Source: G965212025 sp965212025
Lineage (GTDB): Bacteria > Pseudomonadota > Gammaproteobacteria > Poriferisulfidales > Oxydemutatoraceae
Reading direction: 5' to 3'
Length of the DNA stretch: 64,000 bases
Assembly: GCA_965212025.1 (NCBI GenBank)
Contig: OZ243039.1
Location: forward strand, 496,001 to 560,000
Below, in pieces: positions 1-9,360 of the stretch. The notes below the pieces were generated by a model. It saw only the letters and a list, made by a program, of their open reading frames with translations, did no database searches and had not been told where the DNA came from. Positions within the stretch are counted from its first letter, which is position 1; every line of letters starts with the position of its first letter. The position numbers were made by a program, and so were the translations under genes.

Positions 1-55
1 CGCCGTGTTGTGCCGAATTTCGCGGCACTCAGTTTCCCGACGGGCAAGATATTTT

Positions 56-976
56 ATGTACCAGCATACGCTAAGAAATTTTATCACCGCAACCGGCATT
101 GGTCTGCACACAGGCAGGAAAATTTTGCTGACTTTGAGGCCAGCTCCAGTGGACACCGGAATCATTTTTCGGCGGACGGATTTAAGCCCTTCAGCCATAG
201 CTCCGGCTCATCCCAAATGCGTAGTCGACACGAATATGTCAACCACACTCGGGAAAGGCCGTGCAAGAGTCGCAACTGTTGAGCACCTGATGTCAGCCAC
301 TTTTGGCCTGGGGGTCGACAATATGTTCGTGGACGTCGATTCCGGAGAAGTCCCGGTGATGGACGGCAGTGCCAGTACCTTTATATTTTTGCTCCAGTCT
401 GCAGGCATTGTGCGCCAAAATACCGCCAAGAGATTCATCAGGATCAAGAAGGAAATTGAAGTGAGGGATGGTGATAAATGGGTGCGGGTTTCCCCGCACA
501 ATGGGTTTCGCTTCGCTTTCGAGATTGACTTTGATCACCCGGTCATTAGGCAGCATACCTCCAAGATTGATCTTGAGCTTTCCACAACCGTATTCATCAA
601 AGAAATCAGCCGTTCACGGACTTTCGGATTTTCCAAGGACTACGAGCACTTGCGCAGTTGCGGTCTGGCGCGGGGTGGCAGCCTCGCCAATGCCATAGTC
701 CTTGATGAGCATCACATTCTGAACGAGGAGGGGCTACGCCACGAAGGCGAGTTCGTACGTCACAAGGTTCTTGACTTGATTGGTGATGTCTCCCTGCTGC
801 CGTGCACGCCTATTGGCATGTTCGAGGGATACAAGTCAGGGCATGCACTGAACAATGAACTGCTGTGCAAGCTGTTGGAAAGAGTGGATGCCTGGGAACA
901 CGTCGCTCCTGAAGAATATGCCAAACTGCAAAGAAGAGTGGGTGCTTTTTTCGGGAGAAGCGCGCTACAGTACTGA
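56..976 (+). CDS. lpxC: UDP-3-O-acyl-N-acetylglucosamine deacetylase (LpxC)
   Basis: Zinc-dependent deacetylase that commits the cell to lipid A synthesis in the cytoplasm. The 306-residue product is the usual length when started at the ATG at 56; an in-frame upstream extension adds 17 residues that do not look like LpxC. The zinc motif EHLMSA (His about 77) and the second metal/catalytic motif HKVLDLIGD (about 235-243) are intact, as is the N-terminal GIGLHTG motif. The gene is followed by a DciA-like gene on the other strand and then by the M23 peptidase and secA, as in many betaproteobacteria, where lpxC ends the cell-division cluster. Its presence shows the cell makes LPS. Confidence 0.97.
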   Translation: MYQHTLRNFITATGIGLHTGRKILLTLRPAPVDTGIIFRRTDLSPSAIAPAHPKCVVDTNMSTTLGKGRARVATVEHLMSATFGLGVDNMFVDVDSGEVPVMDGSASTFIFLLQSAGIVRQNTAKRFIRIKKEIEVRDGDKWVRVSPHNGFRFAFEIDFDHPVIRQHTSKIDLELSTTVFIKEISRSRTFGFSKDYEHLRSCGLARGGSLANAIVLDEHHILNEEGLRHEGEFVRHKVLDLIGDVSLLPCTPIGMFEGYKSGHALNNELLCKLLERVDAWEHVAPEEYAKLQRRVGAFFGRSALQY

Positions 977-994
977 GTGCCAGCAAAGCGTTGC

Positions 995-1264
995 TCAGAA
1001 CTTTGGCGGACTGCTGTCGTGTGGTCTTATTTGAGCAGGGCTTGGCACGCAGACGAGGACACGCAGTCTCCTGAAGCGGTCTCCGACAAACCCCATATTC
1101 AGTTGTTTCAGGATCTCCCTTTGCTGGAAGTGAATTCCACTCGCGTAACTGGAATGACTCGTCACCACGGTCACTGTACCACTCCCGAAATCGCTGACCC
1201 AGAAATGTTCTGCAAGTTGGGGCGCCAGGCATGATTTGCCGCTATTCGTCATCTTCTCCAGCAC
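995..1264 (-). CDS. DciA-like (DUF721) protein, possibly 5'-incomplete
   Basis: Short protein (89 residues from a GTG at 1264) with the pattern of the DUF721/DciA family: a strand-rich core (FWVSDFGSGTVTVVTSHSSY) followed by REILKQLN and a basic, valine-rich end. DciA proteins load the replicative helicase in bacteria lacking DnaC. Betaproteobacteria often carry this gene convergent with lpxC and beside the M23 peptidase, exactly as here. The open frame continues upstream of the GTG to a stop near 1358 with DciA-like residues (SPEHRTIFKLLNVF), but I see no standard start codon there. The gene may use a rare start, be shortened, or be decaying. Family assignment is by pattern and position only. 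Confidence 0.55.
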   Translation of the reverse strand: MLEKMTNSGKSCLAPQLAEHFWVSDFGSGTVTVVTSHSSYASGIHFQQREILKQLNMGFVGDRFRRLRVLVCVPSPAQIRPHDSSPPKF

Positions 1265-1431
1265 ATCGGATTGATGCTTGATGCGGTCGTCAAGAAAGAC
1301 GTTTAGTAGCTTGAATATGGTGCGGTGCTCCGGTGACTGCGGATAATGTGCGGCATTCTATCACCGTGCATTAAGGTTCCTTTGCGCGCTCACGAGGCAA
1401 TGAAGCAGTATCAATCCATGCGACCCGTTTT

Positions 1432-2298
1432 ATGACCACCTACAAACCTTTTTTCGCCGCACTCATCTGCAGCGGGGTGCTGCTTGGAGCTGGCTTTGTG
1501 TTCGGAACATGGTTTGAGCGGCAGGAATCGTCAAACCTCAGACAACAGGGACGCGAGGCGGAGGCGTCAGCCGAAACCGTGCTGCGGACAGAGTTGTCTC
1601 TGCTGACCCGGGCTCTTGCGACCCTTGAGGCGCGACTGATTCGGCTGGAAGCACTGGGGCTGGATCTGATACAGCGTTATGAGCTGGATGAAACGGAATT
1701 CGATCTTTTGGAAACACCAGGAATGGGAGGGATGCCAAATTCGGCTGCTGCCAACTCCAGCTTGCAGATTTCCGAAACACTGGTGCGGCTTGGCAAGCTT
1801 GAGCACAAACTGGAAAGTCGCGAATTGCACTTGGGAGTCCTGAGAGAAATTCTGGATGACCTGAACCACGACACGGCACGACTGGCACCAGGCTGGCCTG
1901 CTGAAAATGGCTGGATCTCCTCTCAATATGGTACGCGTGTCAGCCCCTTCAGCGGACGCCAGGAATTTCATTCCGGCGTCGACATCGTTGCCAAATACCG
2001 AAGTGGCGTTCGTGCCTTTTCCGGCGGCATTATCAAGAGAGCTGTTGTGAACGGGCATTACGGAAAAATGATCGAGATCGATCATGGCAACCACTTCACA
2101 ACGCGTTACGCTCACAACAGCGTCATCCTGGTGAAGGAAGGAGAGGTCGTGAGCAAAGGAGACATCATCGCGCTGGTAGGGAACTCAGGCCGCTCAACCG
2201 GGCCACATCTGCATTTTGAAATTCGCAGACACGGTCGCACCCTTAACCCTGCTCCTTACCTCAAACGTACCCACCCGGTTCCGTTTGCGAAACGATAA
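1432..2298 (+). CDS. M23 family metallopeptidase, membrane-anchored
   Basis: Predicted periplasmic peptidoglycan endopeptidase of the LytM/M23 family, 288 residues. An N-terminal transmembrane anchor (about residues 8-26) is followed by a coiled-coil-like stretch rich in Leu, Glu and Arg (about 30-150) and a C-terminal LytM domain. The zinc-ligand motifs are present: HSGVD near residue 180 and HLHFE near 262. It lies directly upstream of secA, as its homologues do in Neisseria and Burkholderia relatives. Whether it is catalytic or acts as an amidase activator like EnvC/NlpD cannot be told from sequence, but the ligands argue for catalysis. Confidence 0.9.
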   Translation: MTTYKPFFAALICSGVLLGAGFVFGTWFERQESSNLRQQGREAEASAETVLRTELSLLTRALATLEARLIRLEALGLDLIQRYELDETEFDLLETPGMGGMPNSAAANSSLQISETLVRLGKLEHKLESRELHLGVLREILDDLNHDTARLAPGWPAENGWISSQYGTRVSPFSGRQEFHSGVDIVAKYRSGVRAFSGGIIKRAVVNGHYGKMIEIDHGNHFTTRYAHNSVILVKEGEVVSKGDIIALVGNSGRSTGPHLHFEIRRHGRTLNPAPYLKRTHPVPFAKR

Positions 2299-2320
2299 AC
2301 CGTTGTCCCGGTTGTTTCGT

Positions 2321-2367
2321 GCTGCCGTTTTTTATAAAACGGATGTGAGTGGCAGCATCTTTTTTTG
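2321..2367 (+). terminator. Hairpin with T-run between M23 gene and secA
   Basis: GCTGCC (2321-2326) pairs with GGCAGC (2351-2356), and a nested perfect stem CCGTTTT/AAAACGG (2325-2331 and 2336-2342) overlaps it, so two alternative structures are possible. A run of seven T follows at about 2360-2366. This looks like a rho-independent terminator for the M23 gene. It sits 90 bp upstream of secA, so an attenuator role in secA expression is conceivable but not shown. Confidence 0.6.
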
Positions 2368-2455
2368 TGGGCTTCGGATGGTGGGCGCTTTCGGATTTTC
2401 AGCCAAGTGTCACGCAAATATACTTTGACAGCAGCGGGGAAAGGCGAAGGGCCCA

Positions 2456-5209
2456 TTGTTTAAAAAACTTTTCAGGAAGATCATACCCACCCGCAATGAT
2501 CGTTTGATCAAGGGCTACAGCAAGACCGTCACCAAAATAAACAGCTACGAAAACGGGCTCACCGCGCTGGAGGATGAGGCACTGACCGGGAAGACTGCGG
2601 AATTCAAGGATCGCTACGCAGCTGGGGAATCCTTTGAAGAGCTGTTACCGGAAGCTTTTGCAGTGGTACGTGAAGCGTCTCGCCGAACACTGGGCTTGCG
2701 CCATTTTGACGTGCAACTGATAGGCGGCATGGTTTTGCACGAAGGAAAAATCTCGGAAATGAAAACCGGAGAAGGCAAAACGCTGGTCGCAACTTTGCCA
2801 GCGTATTTGAATGCGATCGGCGGTCGCAGCACACACGTGGTCACCGTAAACGACTATCTCGCAAAACGGGACAAAGAGTGGATGGAAAAAGTGTACGTAA
2901 AGCTGGGAATCACCGTTGATGCTGTGGTTTCCAGTCTGACCCCGGAAGAACGAAAACTCGTATACCAGGCAGACGTCACTTATGGCACAAACAATGAATT
3001 TGGATTCGATTATCTGCGCGACAACATGGTGCTGTCTCTCAGTGGCCGCGTGCAAAGAGGGCAGCATTTTGCGATCGTTGACGAAGTGGACTCCATCCTC
3101 ATCGATGAAGCCAGGACACCGCTGATTATTTCTGGCCAGGTAGAGCAGCAAACTGAAGTTTATTCGGTCATCAAGGACACCGTGCGCAAACTGGAGCCAC
3201 AGCTTAAGGCATCCGAAATTGAAGGAGAGGAAGGAGACGGAGATTTTGTTGTCGACGAAAAAAGCAAACAGGTGCATTTGACTGAAGCCGGACACCTGCA
3301 CGTTGAGGAGCTAATGAGCAGCACCGGTTTGCTGAGCGCCGATGGAAGCCTGTATGACAGCAAACACCTGGTTCTTTTTCACCACGTCAACGCCGCCTTG
3401 CGCGCGCAGGCCCTGTATAACCGTGACGTAGACTATCTGGTAAGAAATCAGGAAGTCATCATCGTCGACGAATTTACCGGACGCGCCATGCCCGGGAGGC
3501 GCTGGTCGGATGGTCTGCACCAGGCAATTGAGGCCAAAGAAGGCGTTCCCATCCAAAGTGAGAGCCGGACTCTCGCCTCCATTACTTTCCAAAATTATTT
3601 CCGGCTGTACGACAGGCTGGCTGGCATGACCGGTACGGCTGACACGGAAGCATACGAGTTCGCGCAGATTTACGGGCTCGAAGTCGTTGTCGTACCGACT
3701 CATAACAAGATGATCCGGGAAGACAAGGGAGACGCAGTCTTTCTGACTACGGATGAAAAATTCGACGCCATCACGGAAGACATTGCCACCTCGATTGAAG
3801 CTGGCCAGCCGGTGCTGGTTGGCACGGCATCCATAGAAAGCTCTGAGCACCTGTCGGGCATGTTGAAAGAACGCAAAATCAAACACAGCGTTTTGAACGC
3901 CAAGCATCACGAAGCAGAATCTGCTGTCGTGGCGAATGCGGGTATGCCCAACGAAGTCACGATCGCGACGAACATGGCAGGTCGGGGGACAGATATTGTG
4001 CTGGGCGGCATCCCGAAGGAAGCGGAAGACGATGAAGACAACGGGCAGCCTGAACGCATACAGAAAGCCTGGCAGGACTTGCACAATGCGGTCGTGACCG
4101 CTGGCGGCCTGCACGTCATTGGTACGGAACGACATGAATCCCGGCGCATAGACAACCAGTTGCGCGGTCGTTCCGGACGTCAGGGAGATCCGGGTTCAAG
4201 CCGCTTTTATCTGTCCCTGGAAGACAATCTGATGCGTATTTTCGCTGGCGAAAAAGTCAAGTCCATCATGGGGAAAATCGGAGTCGAAGATGGCGAGGCG
4301 ATTGAGCATCCGTGGGTGTCACGCGCCATTGAAAACGCGCAAAGAAAAGTGGAAACACACAACTTCGACATCCGTAAAAACCTGCTCGAATACGACGATA
4401 TCGCCAGCGAACAAAGAAAAGTGGTCTACCAGCAACGCAACGAATTGCTGGACGGAAACAGCGAAGACGATGATATTCATGACATGCTGACGCAGATTAT
4501 TGATGTTGTGTTTGACACGCATATTCCGGAAGGATCCATTGAGGAGCAATGGGACGCCGTCGCTTTGGAAGAACAGTTAAAAAGAGATTTTGAAATCGAT
4601 TGTCCTGTTGGTCGCTGGATAGCGGAAGACCAGGAACTCAGCAGGGATGATTTACATGACAAAGTGCAAGCGATTGCCAAAGAAAAACTGACCGGATTGG
4701 AAAATCTGGTCGGCAAAGACAGCATGGGAGAACTGGAAAGGGTGATCCTTCTCCAAACCCTGGATCATCACTGGCGAGAGCATTTGTCGGCAATGGACTA
4801 TTTGCGCCAAGGAATCGGCTTGCGTGGTTATGCACAAAAAAACCCGAAACAGGAATACAAGCGTGAGGCCTTCGAGATGTTCGAGCAGATGCTCGAGGAG
4901 GTGCGCCATAGCACCATTTCCCTGCTGCTTCGGGCGCCGGTGGGGGAAAATATGGAACAGGCAGTTGACGAAAAGGATAAAAAAGAACAGTTATTCAGAA
5001 ATGTCAGCTACAACAGACAGGAAGGGAATCCGAAAATACTGGACGTGGAAATGGACGGAAAAGCCCGCCAGCAAACTCCCGGAGTCCGCCGCAAACCTCA
5101 ACCTCGGGCGCAGGCTCCGTACCGGGCAAAACCAAAAGTTGGCAGAAATGCCTTGTGCCATTGCGGGTCGGGACGAAAATACAAACATTGTCATGGACGT
5201 AAACAATAA
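2456..5209 (+). CDS. secA: Preprotein translocase ATPase SecA
   Basis: Motor ATPase of the Sec export pathway, 917 residues (family about 900). Walker A is MKTGEGKT (102-109); the DEAD-type motif VDEVDSILIDEARTP and the arginine-finger region GRSGRQGDPG are intact. The C-terminal zinc-binding tail that contacts SecB and lipids is present (CHCGSGRKYKHCH). The start is TTG at 2456 preceded by the purine-rich AAAGGCGAAGGG; the next residues MFKKLFRKI match the family N-terminus. TTG is unusual for such an essential gene but recurs in this genome. argJ follows after 18 bp, so the two are probably cotranscribed. Confidence 0.98.
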   Translation: MFKKLFRKIIPTRNDRLIKGYSKTVTKINSYENGLTALEDEALTGKTAEFKDRYAAGESFEELLPEAFAVVREASRRTLGLRHFDVQLIGGMVLHEGKISEMKTGEGKTLVATLPAYLNAIGGRSTHVVTVNDYLAKRDKEWMEKVYVKLGITVDAVVSSLTPEERKLVYQADVTYGTNNEFGFDYLRDNMVLSLSGRVQRGQHFAIVDEVDSILIDEARTPLIISGQVEQQTEVYSVIKDTVRKLEPQLKASEIEGEEGDGDFVVDEKSKQVHLTEAGHLHVEELMSSTGLLSADGSLYDSKHLVLFHHVNAALRAQALYNRDVDYLVRNQEVIIVDEFTGRAMPGRRWSDGLHQAIEAKEGVPIQSESRTLASITFQNYFRLYDRLAGMTGTADTEAYEFAQIYGLEVVVVPTHNKMIREDKGDAVFLTTDEKFDAITEDIATSIEAGQPVLVGTASIESSEHLSGMLKERKIKHSVLNAKHHEAESAVVANAGMPNEVTIATNMAGRGTDIVLGGIPKEAEDDEDNGQPERIQKAWQDLHNAVVTAGGLHVIGTERHESRRIDNQLRGRSGRQGDPGSSRFYLSLEDNLMRIFAGEKVKSIMGKIGVEDGEAIEHPWVSRAIENAQRKVETHNFDIRKNLLEYDDIASEQRKVVYQQRNELLDGNSEDDDIHDMLTQIIDVVFDTHIPEGSIEEQWDAVALEEQLKRDFEIDCPVGRWIAEDQELSRDDLHDKVQAIAKEKLTGLENLVGKDSMGELERVILLQTLDHHWREHLSAMDYLRQGIGLRGYAQKNPKQEYKREAFEMFEQMLEEVRHSTISLLLRAPVGENMEQAVDEKDKKEQLFRNVSYNRQEGNPKILDVEMDGKARQQTPGVRRKPQPRAQAPYRAKPKVGRNALCHCGSGRKYKHCHGRKQ

Positions 5210-5227
5210 AAATTTCCGGGTAATGCT

Positions 5228-6418
5228 TTGAGCAAAGCCACATTCTCTGTACCAGGCATAAGGCTGGCGACCACGGGCTCCGGTACTCGCTACCAAAATC
5301 GAGACGACCTGCTTTTGATGGAATTCGCCGAAGGGACACAGGGAGCTTGCCTGCTCACGCAAAACCGTGCGCGCGCGGCTCCGGTTGAAGTGGCGGCACG
5401 TCACTTGGCTGAAAGCACAAGCCCTCGCTATTTGCTGGTAAACGCAGGAAACGCCAACGCCGGTCTGGGGCGGGTCGGCGTACAGGACAGCGAGAAATGT
5501 TGCGCCCTTCTTGCTGACCTTGCCAAGGTTCCGGCGCATCGCGTGTTGCCTTTTTCAACCGGCGTAATCGGCGAAAGGCTACCACTGGAAAAAATACTCC
5601 GCCAGCTTCCCGTGCTACTCGCCTCGCTTGCCGATGACCGTTGGCATGAAGCCAGCCGCTCCATCATGACGACCGACACCGTTGCCAAGCTCGTGAGCCG
5701 CCGGATTGCAATTGCGGAAAAACATGTTCACTTGTGCGCCATTGTGAAAGGGGCAGGAATGATCCAACCTAATATGGCCACAATGCTGTGTTTCGCCGGC
5801 TGTGATGCCAGGATAGAAAGCTCAAGACTGCACGCCTTGCTCACTGACGCCTGTCGCTATTCTTTTCACGCCATTACCGTGGACGGGGACACATCAACAA
5901 ATGACGCCTGCTTTATTGCGGCCACCGGGCAAAGCGGCGTAACGCTGACCGCAGAAAACGAGATGACTTTTGCGCAGGCACTCCACGAGGGACTCGCGGA
6001 ATTGGCGCAGGACATTGTCAAAGACGCTGAGGGGGCGACCCGTTTTGCCACCATCCTCGTGCGGCAGGCCGCCGATGAGGAGACGGCGCGCTGCGTGGCC
6101 ATGACGGTTGCCAATTCGCCACTGGTCAAAACCTCGCTGTACGCCGGTGATCCAAATTGGGGCAGAATTCTCGCAGCCGTAGGCAGAAGTTCCTCCACCG
6201 TCAACCCGGAACTTCTGAATATCCGGATAGGAAAGCACTGTGTGTTTCAGAACGGAGCCATCGCCCCGGGCTATGATGAAAAACAAGCGGCTCAGGAAAT
6301 GGCAGGTCGCGAAATGACCGTGTGCATTGAACTTGGACAGGGTGACGCGGAGTTTCAGGCATGGACTTCAGACCTGAGCCCGGAATACGTCACCATCAAC
6401 GCCAATTACCGCTCCTGA
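5228..6418 (+). CDS. argJ: Bifunctional ornithine acetyltransferase / N-acetylglutamate synthase
   Basis: ArgJ moves the acetyl group from N-acetylornithine to glutamate in the cyclic arginine pathway and, in bifunctional forms, also makes N-acetylglutamate from acetyl-CoA. At 396 residues it is full length. The self-cleavage site that yields alpha and beta chains is seen as MATML, with Thr185 as the predicted nucleophile. The start is a TTG at 5228, 18 bp after secA. The stop is followed within about 30 bp by the Nudix-ThiE gene, an order common in betaproteobacteria. Indicates that at least this arginine step is retained. Confidence 0.96.
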   Translation: MSKATFSVPGIRLATTGSGTRYQNRDDLLLMEFAEGTQGACLLTQNRARAAPVEVAARHLAESTSPRYLLVNAGNANAGLGRVGVQDSEKCCALLADLAKVPAHRVLPFSTGVIGERLPLEKILRQLPVLLASLADDRWHEASRSIMTTDTVAKLVSRRIAIAEKHVHLCAIVKGAGMIQPNMATMLCFAGCDARIESSRLHALLTDACRYSFHAITVDGDTSTNDACFIAATGQSGVTLTAENEMTFAQALHEGLAELAQDIVKDAEGATRFATILVRQAADEETARCVAMTVANSPLVKTSLYAGDPNWGRILAAVGRSSSTVNPELLNIRIGKHCVFQNGAIAPGYDEKQAAQEMAGREMTVCIELGQGDAEFQAWTSDLSPEYVTINANYRS

Positions 6419-6449
6419 TCCAAACCGGATACCCCACCCTCAGCACATC

Positions 6450-7352
6450 GTGCTGGGGATCATCAGAAAGAACAGACAGGTTTTATTGCTCTGGCGCGAC
6501 CAAAATCAATGTTGGTCTTTCCCGGGCGGAAAAGTGGAGCCGGGAGAATCTGCCAGACAGGCTCTGGCAAGGGAGCTGCGCGAGGAAACCGGACTGGAAA
6601 CCAAAGCGACCTATCCCTTGATAAACATCACCTTCCCAGCCCCGACACAAAAGCTTTTTTTGGAAGTATTTATGGTGAAAGTCATAGAAGATGCCGGTTT
6701 TTTCGGCGGTAACTCTCTGCGATGGCGACCGGTCAAGGAATTACGGGAAGCGGACTTTCTCCCCACCAATCGTCCGATGCTCAATGCCGTGCGTCTACCT
6801 GGGCATTACGCGCTCATATCCTTGGATGATACGCATAACGGGCACGAACAAGTGCTGGAACAGGCTTTTGCGCGTGGGGTTTCTCTGTTGACTTTGCGTG
6901 CACCCCACCTTTCGAAAAAGACTTATGCGAGCATCGTGAAACGTATTTTTTTCCGATTCAAAGCGCAACAAAAATGTTTCCTTTTGCATGACCATCCCGA
7001 ATTGGTGCCAGAGCTAGGTGCAGGGGGGACACATTTGAGTCAAGGCGCTCTGCACCGGTATGGAGAGAGGCCAGTCGCAAGGACTTGCTGGTTTGCCGCT
7101 TCCTGCCACAGCCTCGCCGAAATACGGGGGGCAAAACAGCGTGACGTGGATTTTTGCGTACTCGGCCCGGTCAAGCACACGCGTTCACACCCTGGAAAAG
7201 AAGGCATCGGTTTTGAGAGTTTTGCTGCCATCGTGCGCCACGCTGAGGTTCCCGTGTACGCGATCGGAGGGCTGGGGCTTGCGGACTATGAAACCGCTCG
7301 CAACCATAGAGCACAAGGGATCGCCGGAATCAGCTGCTTTCTTGAAAAATGA
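6450..7352 (+). CDS. Nudix hydrolase fused to thiamine-phosphate-synthase-like domain
   Basis: Two-domain protein of 300 residues. The N-terminal part (about 1-110) is a MutT-type Nudix hydrolase with a complete Nudix box (GGKVEPGESARQALARELRE, continuing EETGLE), expected to clean oxidised nucleoside triphosphates. The C-terminal part (about 112-300) resembles the TIM-barrel ThiE/TenI family, with a GPV/GIGFESF region and IGGLGLADYE near the phosphate-binding end. The fusion downstream of argJ is a known betaproteobacterial arrangement; whether the ThiE-like half is enzymatic is uncertain. The GTG at 6450 is the best start, although the frame stays open for about 11 codons upstream without a better one. 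No clear ribosome-binding site. Confidence 0.88.
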   Translation: MLGIIRKNRQVLLLWRDQNQCWSFPGGKVEPGESARQALARELREETGLETKATYPLINITFPAPTQKLFLEVFMVKVIEDAGFFGGNSLRWRPVKELREADFLPTNRPMLNAVRLPGHYALISLDDTHNGHEQVLEQAFARGVSLLTLRAPHLSKKTYASIVKRIFFRFKAQQKCFLLHDHPELVPELGAGGTHLSQGALHRYGERPVARTCWFAASCHSLAEIRGAKQRDVDFCVLGPVKHTRSHPGKEGIGFESFAAIVRHAEVPVYAIGGLGLADYETARNHRAQGIAGISCFLEK

Positions 7353-7434
7353 TCTTGATGCGTATTCCCGAATGCCAGGCTTTGCCGACATCATCGACCT
7401 CTTCCCTCATGGTGTCGTTCAGGCAGGCAAGCTG

Positions 7435-8703
7435 ATGGGGAAAAAGTACAAAGCTCTTGCTTTGCACCTGGATTTCGGTTTGGGTGGTGATGAGCTTGCG
7501 CTCCAGGAATTCCGGGAGCTGGCACACTCCGCCGGAGTGGAATTGTGTCAACTGATCCGTGCGCGTAGCCACCGGCCAAGCCCCAAATACTTTATCGGCA
7601 AAGGAAAAGCCTGTGAGATTCGAGACACGTTGGCGGAAAACGAATTGCAGCTGTTACTGGTTAACCATAACCTCAGCGCCACGCAGGAAAGAAACCTCGA
7701 ACGCTTGTGCCAGGCCAGAGTGCTCGACAGAAGCGGCCTGATACTGGATATTTTTGCCCAGAGAGCGCGTTCGAGTGAAGGCAAGCTGCAGGTTGAACTC
7801 GCCCAGCTTGAATTTTTATCCAGCCGTCTTGTACGCGGCTGGAGTCATCTGGAGCGTCAGAAAGGTGGAATCGGGCTGCGTGGACCCGGTGAGAAGCAAC
7901 TGGAAATCGACCGCAGACTGGTTCGCAACCGCATTGACAGAATTAAAAAGCACTTGGTCAAAATCAAGACGCGTCATGCATTAAGCCGAAATTTGCGCAA
8001 AGAACGTGGCTTCCTGTCCGTTGCGCTGGTCGGTTACAGCAATGCCGGCAAGTCGACGCTGTTTAACGCCTTGACACACCAACAGGTAAAGATTGCTGAC
8101 CAGCTTTTTACGACGCTTGATTCGGTGGTGCAAAGAATGGATTTGGACACCAACAAAGTGGTTTTGAGCGATACCGTCGGCTTCATCCGGGACTTGCCTC
8201 ATGCGCTGATCGAAGCGTTTAACACTACCTTGCTTGAGGTTCGTGAGGCGGACTTGCTGGTTCATGTTCTCGACTCGTCTGCTCCCGCCCGAGACGCCAA
8301 CAAGGCCAAGGTAGAAGAGACGCTTCGTGAAATCGGTGCCACGCATGTACCTTGCTTCAGCGTGAACAATAAAATTGATCTACTGGATGGCGCAGAGCCT
8401 GGACTGACCCGAAACAGCATGGGTGTGCCGGTTTCCGTTTCTGTTTCTGCGTCTACAGGTGCGGGTCTTGATCTTCTCCGGTATGCGCTGGGCGAACTGC
8501 TGAGCACGAATATGGGGTACTACCGCATCAAAATACCCCCTGCCATGGGACAGTGGCGCGCTTGGGTCTACGCCAAAGGACGTGTCTTTGATGAACAGTA
8601 TTCGCCCGCTTCGGGCTGGCGGATTACCACGAGCCTGCAAAAACAAACCGCCCAGCGTTTCAAGAACAGCGGGTTGGAAATCGTACAATGCCCGGCAATG
8701 TAA
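7435..8703 (+). CDS. hflX: Ribosome-associated GTPase HflX
   Basis: GTPase that rescues stalled or heat-damaged 70S ribosomes. From the ATG at 7435 the protein has 422 residues, matching E. coli HflX (426) at its N-terminus (MGKKYKALALHLDFG). The N-terminal domain carries HPKYFVG-like PSPKYFIGKGKA; the glycine-rich GGIGLRGPGEKQLE segment and G-motifs GYSNAGKST, DTVGF and NKID are intact. The open frame continues upstream with ATGs at 7372 and 7288, the latter overlapping the Nudix-ThiE gene, so a longer N-terminus cannot be excluded. In many betaproteobacteria hflX follows hfq; here it does not. Confidence 0.95.
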   Translation: MGKKYKALALHLDFGLGGDELALQEFRELAHSAGVELCQLIRARSHRPSPKYFIGKGKACEIRDTLAENELQLLLVNHNLSATQERNLERLCQARVLDRSGLILDIFAQRARSSEGKLQVELAQLEFLSSRLVRGWSHLERQKGGIGLRGPGEKQLEIDRRLVRNRIDRIKKHLVKIKTRHALSRNLRKERGFLSVALVGYSNAGKSTLFNALTHQQVKIADQLFTTLDSVVQRMDLDTNKVVLSDTVGFIRDLPHALIEAFNTTLLEVREADLLVHVLDSSAPARDANKAKVEETLREIGATHVPCFSVNNKIDLLDGAEPGLTRNSMGVPVSVSVSASTGAGLDLLRYALGELLSTNMGYYRIKIPPAMGQWRAWVYAKGRVFDEQYSPASGWRITTSLQKQTAQRFKNSGLEIVQCPAM

Positions 8704-8786
8704 AAATCCAAGGAAACGCCGACCTTTAAACAGACTGCTTCCAGAGATCATTTTTTTTGCAAATCTGTAGCATGTAGCACCAAACC

Positions 8787-8815
8787 TTGTATAGACCGCA
8801 CAGAATCTCTACAAT
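8787..8815 (+). promoter_or_regulatory. Sigma-70-like promoter before the cytochrome oxidase locus
   Basis: TTGTAT (8787-8792), a 17-bp spacer, then TACAAT (8810-8815). The ATG of the DUF2244 gene is at 8824, so a transcript from this promoter would start almost at the start codon, giving a leaderless or nearly leaderless mRNA, unless translation starts further in. Confidence 0.55.
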
Positions 8816-8823
8816 CCACCACC

Positions 8824-9360
8824 ATGGTCATAAAGAGCGAGAGCAACCTCAGTCGCGCCGAACAGGGCGTCGACGTGACAGTGACTGCTTTTGAAGTCAA
8901 AGCAAGCTGTTCATCATCAAGGCGTGTCAATGGTGCCGTGTTCTGGGCTTTGACGATAGTGCTTGCCGCAGTGTCTGCTTTTTCTGCCTGGTGGGGGGCG
9001 TGGCTGGTTTTACCTTTTGCTGGCATGGAATTACTGATCCTGGGGGCTGGTCTCGCCTACAGCCAACACAGGCTGGAACGCGTAGAGCACATAAAGATCG
9101 ACGGACAGGAAGTCAGCGTGAAAAACAAATCGGGCATCTGTGTTTTTAAGCGTGCCTGGTTGCAGCTGGAGTTGCGCCCGTCTGCTTTGCGTAATCATCC
9201 GACCCGTCTTTTTCTGGGCTCGCATGGGCGACGTGTCGAAGTGGGTGATTTTTTATGTGAAGACGAGAAACGTGTTCTCGCAAACTGCCTGAGCACAGAA
9301 TTGCGGCGAGGGATGAGAAACCCTGCCAACTGGTTCCTCCCCCAAGGTGTGTATGTCTGA
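8824..9360 (+). CDS. DUF2244 membrane protein, cytochrome-oxidase-linked
   Basis: 178-residue member of the DUF2244 family, which is typically encoded directly upstream of coxB in alpha- and betaproteobacteria. Two transmembrane segments (about residues 38-56 and 60-80) are followed by a cytoplasmic domain beginning RLERVEHIKIDGQEV and ending near CLSTEL. The function is unknown; context ties it to aa3 oxidase biogenesis. The 3' end overlaps the start of coxB by a few bases, suggesting translational coupling and placing it first in the oxidase operon. Confidence 0.88.
   Translation: MVIKSESNLSRAEQGVDVTVTAFEVKASCSSSRRVNGAVFWALTIVLAAVSAFSAWWGAWLVLPFAGMELLILGAGLAYSQHRLERVEHIKIDGQEVSVKNKSGICVFKRAWLQLELRPSALRNHPTRLFLGSHGRRVEVGDFLCEDEKRVLANCLSTELRRGMRNPANWFLPQGVYV

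Noticed and set aside
3311..4135. Long antisense open frame inside secA
   Set aside because: Shadow of the secA reading frame; no start signal and no plausible protein features.
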